A DNA stretch of 64,000 nucleotides from Siphlonurus alternatus (taxonomy: Eukaryota > Arthropoda > Insecta > Ephemeroptera > Siphlonuridae): NCBI GenBank assembly GCA_949825025.1, contig OX463778.1:6773142-6837141 (forward strand), read 5' to 3'. Under the pieces are notes generated by a model, which saw nothing but the letters and a program-made list of their open reading frames with translations, made no database searches and had not been told where the DNA came from. The position numbers and the translations under genes were made by a program. Position 1 is the stretch's first letter, and each line of letters opens with the position of its first letter. Shown here piece after piece: positions 61,901 through 64,000 of the stretch.

Positions 61901-63823
61901 AATAAGATGTGTTTTGGATGTAAAAAGATTAGGTTTAGACGTGTAAAAGATGAGTTGAAGACTAATATTTTCAATTGTTCTCCACAGACACTCGCTGACG
62001 TACCGCGGCGCTCTGGTGCGACTGGCGCCTCCCTGGTCCAACGATGATGACGAACGAGCTGCCTCGTGTCCTGACCTCCTCGTGACCTCGGTACCACAGC
62101 CACCCTGGTGGCGCCGCTCAACCATCATGAGCATGCTGGCCACGTCCCTCGATTTCTCTCTGTTCTGCGACCCGCCCTTCTTCCTGCTGGCCGCCGGCAC
62201 CCTCCTGCTGTTCACGTGGTTCATCGTGCCGTACTTCTACCTGGCTGAACATATGTTGAGGCACGGTTACACGGACACGGATGCCTCGTTCTTGATTGCC
62301 ATCATTGGTGTTCCCAACACGATTGCAATGGTGAGGAAATGTCAAATTATGACACTGACCGTCATAATAAATCTAGTTTTCGTCAGCAGGGCGTTCGGCC
62401 AATGAGACTGCACTTCGTCATAAATAATGCAATGACATAATTAACTGCTAAGTAAAACGTTCATGTCAAATTTTATGAACGGTGAACTTGATTTTCCTTT
62501 TTTACATGATTTTATCATTGATGAATAACAATGAAGCATATAATAGTTTGAAAGATATAAATTAATTAAGACATGCATGCATAGATTATATACCATATTT
62601 ATCATTCATTGTTTCATATATATATATATATATATATACTGTCAGGTCTGCCAATGTTACGTTTTCAAGTGTCTGCATGAACATTCTAATTTTTAATTAC
62701 TCACGAGAGCCTTATACAAATAAATAAAGGTTACGCAACAGCAGCAAAAATACTATATCATCAAATTTATGGAAAATCCACACTGTAATTCATGCTGCAG
62801 TCCCTCCTTTCTTGCACTTTCAATGCCGATCCATCAGGAGCTATTTACGAAAATCTGATGATGTTTCGCAACTGATAGTTAACCGATTATGCAGCTATTA
62901 ATTATTTTAAAAGGCTTATAATTAGCTCTCATACACAAAGAGGTATGGATTGAAAATATAATATGTGCATGACATAATTAGAATGTAAAAACCATAAACT
63001 TACCTTTAAGTCTATGGTAAAAACAAAAGGAATCATATTTCCACCTCATTGTACACTTTTGATATCCACCAAGATGTCCCCAGAGTGACGTGGTTTTGTT
63101 CAGGTGGCGCTCGGCTGGGCTGGTGACAAACCGTGGCTACCCGTGGCCAACACGTACGCGGCGTGTCTCATCGTGTGCGGGCTCTCCACGCTCGCCATGC
63201 CCCTACTGGTGGATAGTTTCGTGGGGCTCGCCGCCGCAGCCGCGCTCTTCGGCCTCTCGTTCGCAGCCAACTTCTCCTTCACGCCCGTTCTGCTGGTGCA
63301 GTTGGTGGCAATGGAGAGGTTCACCACGGCTTACGGTTTGGTGCTGTTGGTGCAGGGAGCTGGAAACCTGCTGGGACCACCGCTCGCAGGTGACCATCAT
63401 TTATCAAAATTTTGTGTCAAATAGATATATAATAGAGGGGCCTCAAGTCAACTGATTTCGTGATTTTAATTTTTCCCAAACCTAAAATAAATTAAGTTGC
63501 CTAGTCTCAAAGAGCGATGATTAGGCAAGACTTACAACATATTATATAATAACAATTATTAGATTTATTAGTTTATCGATTGACAATCTATATAATTTAT
63601 GAAATTCTAATCCATTTAAGAAATTACTTCTCGTGGGCTAATAAGTGTTAATAATATCAATGTCATACAATTTTGTTCACTTCCAGGGTGGCTGTTTGAC
63701 CTGACGGGGACGTGGGACCTTTCCTTCTACCTGGCAGGGGTGTTCATCGTCATCTCAGGGGTGCTCACGCTGCTCATCCCCGTGTACCATCCTCAGAACC
63801 CCACCCCCAGCACCGTCGTGTGA
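55838..63823 (+). CDS. monocarboxylate-transporter-like (SLC16/MFS) gene, five coding exons
   Basis: Joining 55838-55953, 57514-58326, 61988-62330, 63104-63389 and 63687-63823 gives 1695 nt, 564 residues plus TGA, with matching phases at all four introns. Residues 60-65 are DGGWGW, the helix 1 signature of the MCT family, and AYWFDKRRSLANGLGVCGTG (182-201) is the conserved helix 4-5 region. GPPLAGWLFD (515-524) is the typical helix 11 end. Six helices precede a long Asn-rich cytoplasmic loop (about 246-365) and six follow (about 373-553), the usual MCT layout at the plasma membrane. Family members carry lactate, pyruvate, ketone bodies, thyroid hormone, aromatic amino acids or creatine; the substrate cannot be read here. 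The start is provisional: the frame is open to the exon's 5' edge. No poly(A) signal is visible before the window ends. Confidence 0.88.
55985..56150. repeat. family B element (transporter intron 1)
   Basis: GGAGACTTAAATTTGTCTTG and AGACAAATTTAAGTCCC are inverted; GTTTACATCGGCAGCGATAT and TTTATGACGTCACCCAAAAG inside. Begins about 30 bp after the exon donor. Confidence 0.75.
56151..56825. other. AT-rich intron DNA, nothing recognised
   Basis: No repeats with clear ends. Confidence 0.4.
56826..57048. repeat. family A MITE (transporter intron 1, first of three)
   Basis: TACAGGCAAATTAAAATAAT and AAAATAAATTTCACTATA; inner TTTAGCCGGAAGTGTAAAG and CATTTCCGGCTACTTCCGGA. Confidence 0.8.
57049..57256. 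repeat. family A MITE, decayed (second of three)
   Basis: TTTCTGAAAGTAGCTGATAT on the left; AACTTCCGGCTACTTTCAGA and TAATGTAAATTTGACTGTA on the right. Confidence 0.65.
57262..57478. repeat. family A MITE (third of three)
   Basis: TACAGTCAAATTTATTGTAT and ATATAAATTTGACTGTA. Ends 35 bp before coding exon 2. Confidence 0.85.
57514..58326 (+). CDS. transporter coding exon 2 (helices 1-6 and loop)
   Basis: Starts after TATGTCCGCAG with phase 2 completed to Ser39 and ends in phase 2 before GTGAGT. It codes residues 39-310: a Ser/Lys-rich N-terminal tail, DGGWGW, helices 1-6, and an Asn/Lys/Ile-rich loop (ENNNKINKEDNN). Codons are AT-biased at third positions (TTA, AGT, GGT, ATA), in contrast to the GC-biased exons 1, 3, 4 and 5. 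Three copies of one MITE family lie directly upstream. Confidence 0.9.
58327..59144. other. intron 2 DNA with (AT)n at 58711-58735
   Basis: AT-rich. Apart from the microsatellite nothing is recognised. Confidence 0.5.
59145..59460. repeat. family H MITE with nested palindrome (intron 2)
   Basis: CGCCCAATGTTAAAAAATTC at the left and GTAGCTAAAATATCAGATAA with TTTTTGAGTTATGAATTTTT at the right. The insert 59235-59338 has ends CACTACGTTTACATGATAGT and CGTCATGTAAACGTAGTG. Confidence 0.75.
59461..60166. other. AT-rich intron DNA, nothing recognised
   Basis: A T-tract at 59990-60002. No feature. Confidence 0.45.
60167..60274 (+). repeat. 36-bp tandem repeat, three units
   Basis: Units 60167-60202, 60203-60238 and 60239-60274 begin TTGGTATTTTGGGG and contain AATTGACACA; they differ at one to four positions. 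Preceded by (GGTT)n. Confidence 0.92.
60357..60600. repeat. family D MITE (intron 2)
   Basis: AAAGGCGGATTTACATGGCG and CTATGTGGATCCGCCGG; CGCATATAGGATTTCACAGC inside. Confidence 0.8.
60924..61104. repeat. family P foldback MITE, copy 3 (intron 2)
   Basis: AATGGGGGACATTCACAAAG and CTTTGTGAATGCCCCCCA; CCCTGGTACTAAACATGG inside. Confidence 0.85.
61105..61450. other. AT-rich intron DNA
   Basis: Nothing recognised. Confidence 0.45.
61451..61642. repeat. family E MITE (intron 2)
   Basis: AAGGTGCATTTCCGAGGAAA and ATCGCTCCATGAAAATACACC; AGCCAATCAGAGGTTGGGAT as in 22518-22695. Confidence 0.8.
61720..61976. repeat. family K MITE, copy 6 (intron 2)
   Basis: AGTTGAAATAAATTTCCTTA to AGTTGAAGACTAATATTTTC. 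Ends 11 bp before coding exon 3, so the branch-point region of this intron lies inside the element. Confidence 0.8.
61988..62330 (+). CDS. transporter coding exon 3 (loop end, helices 7-8)
   Basis: Starts after GTTCTCCACAG and completes Arg310; ends in phase 0 before GTGAGG; residues to 424. It holds the second part of the central loop (PPWSNDDDERAASCPDLL), then LDFSLFCDPPFFLLAAG and helix 8 (SFLIAIIGVPNTIAM). The LFCDPPF segment before helix 7 is typical of the family. GC-rich codons. Confidence 0.9.
62331..63103. other. intron 3 DNA with (AT)n near 62617-62638
   Basis: AT-rich, no element ends found. Confidence 0.5.
63104..63389 (+). CDS. transporter coding exon 4 (helices 8-11)
   Basis: Between TTTTGTTCAG and GTGACC, phase 0 to phase 1, residues 425-519. 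VALGWAGDK finishes helix 8 and its loop, followed by three hydrophobic helices and FTTAYGLVLLVQGAGNLLGP, the conserved helix 10-11 region in which MCTs read ...G.....G....GP. GC-rich. Confidence 0.91.
63390..63686. other. intron 4 with a family L fragment
   Basis: GAGGGGCCTCAAGTCAACTG and TTTTTCCCAAACCTA at 63435-63485 resemble family L. The rest is AT-rich. Confidence 0.5.
63687..63823 (+). CDS. transporter last coding exon (helix 12 and stop)
   Basis: Starts after CACTTCCAG and completes Gly520; runs WLFDLTGTWDLSFYLAG, a final helix, a short Pro/Thr tail, and TGA at 63821-63823. The GWLFDLTGTWDLSFY block is strongly conserved in MCT proteins (GWLYD.TG.Y..SF). The remaining 177 bases are 3' UTR with no AATAAA. 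Confidence 0.9.
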
Positions 63824-64000
63824 CGTCATCAGACTGAAATAGAGACAATGTTGAGGACGATTTGTCTTCTCTATTAGAAGAGGTTTTTGTTAAAATTACC
63901 TGGCTTTTAATTTACGTATGTACATCATGCAGTGCTAAGACTCCCTGCAGGTAATTTAAGTACTTGTTTTATTGCATGGACAATGGACAATTTTTATGAT

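Overview
This is nuclear DNA of an animal, very probably an arthropod. The non-coding background is AT-rich and packed with microsatellites, foldback MITEs, LINE fragments and SINEs. Two genes with standard GT-AG introns sit in it, and their exons are mostly much richer in G+C than the introns. The transposon fauna (hAT MITEs with 8-bp target duplications, TA-flanked MITEs, degraded LINE reverse-transcriptase tails, SINEs with a 5S-rRNA-derived head) fits an insect, perhaps a hemipteran, or a crustacean. I could not fix the species. I see no bacterial, viral or CRISPR features.

Gene 1 (20447-33961, + strand, nine coding exons, 656 codons, frame kept across every junction) encodes a WS/DGAT-type (WSD1-like) O-acyltransferase with an N-terminal hydrophobic anchor. 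Its active-site motif is a variant, HHLLSDE instead of HHxxxDG. Gene 2 (55838-63823, + strand, five coding exons, 564 codons) encodes an SLC16/monocarboxylate-transporter-like protein of the major facilitator superfamily. It has the DGGWGW signature, a KRRSLANG motif and the usual 12-helix layout. A GC-rich island at about 38.8-39.05 kb carries an NRF-1/erect-wing-type palindrome and splice-donor-like ends, so it may be the promoter and first exon of gene 2. The two genes share a strand, but nothing in the sequence ties them to one pathway beyond a loose link to lipid or small-acid metabolism.

Layout. 1-20.4 kb holds no convincing host gene: foldback elements (497-712, 721-1038, 5621-6040, 10281-10453), LINE remnants (6.5-7.15, 14.2-14.76 kb), an ORF1-only retroelement (8.1-9.43 kb), a 5S-derived SINE (10.8-11.45 kb), a hAT MITE (18672-19098) and a 0.96-kb TIR element (19158-20115). 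20.4-34 kb is gene 1, whose introns are full of MITEs. 34-55.8 kb is intergenic or a long first intron of gene 2, with MITEs, SINEs, tandem repeats and a 1.14-kb hAT element. 55.8-63.8 kb is gene 2.

The most interesting observations are these. Transposon ends stop 35-38 bp before four separate splice acceptors (11 bp at a fifth). A family of SINEs shares one central domain, and at least three copies carry a 5S rRNA-derived head. Many insertions are nested and give a relative age order for the families. The large second exon of the transporter gene uses AT-rich codons, unlike the other exons of the same gene. The LINE-like element carries only ORF1.

Letters A-L in the calls are local family names used only in this annotation. 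Boundaries of repeats without a stated target duplication are approximate.
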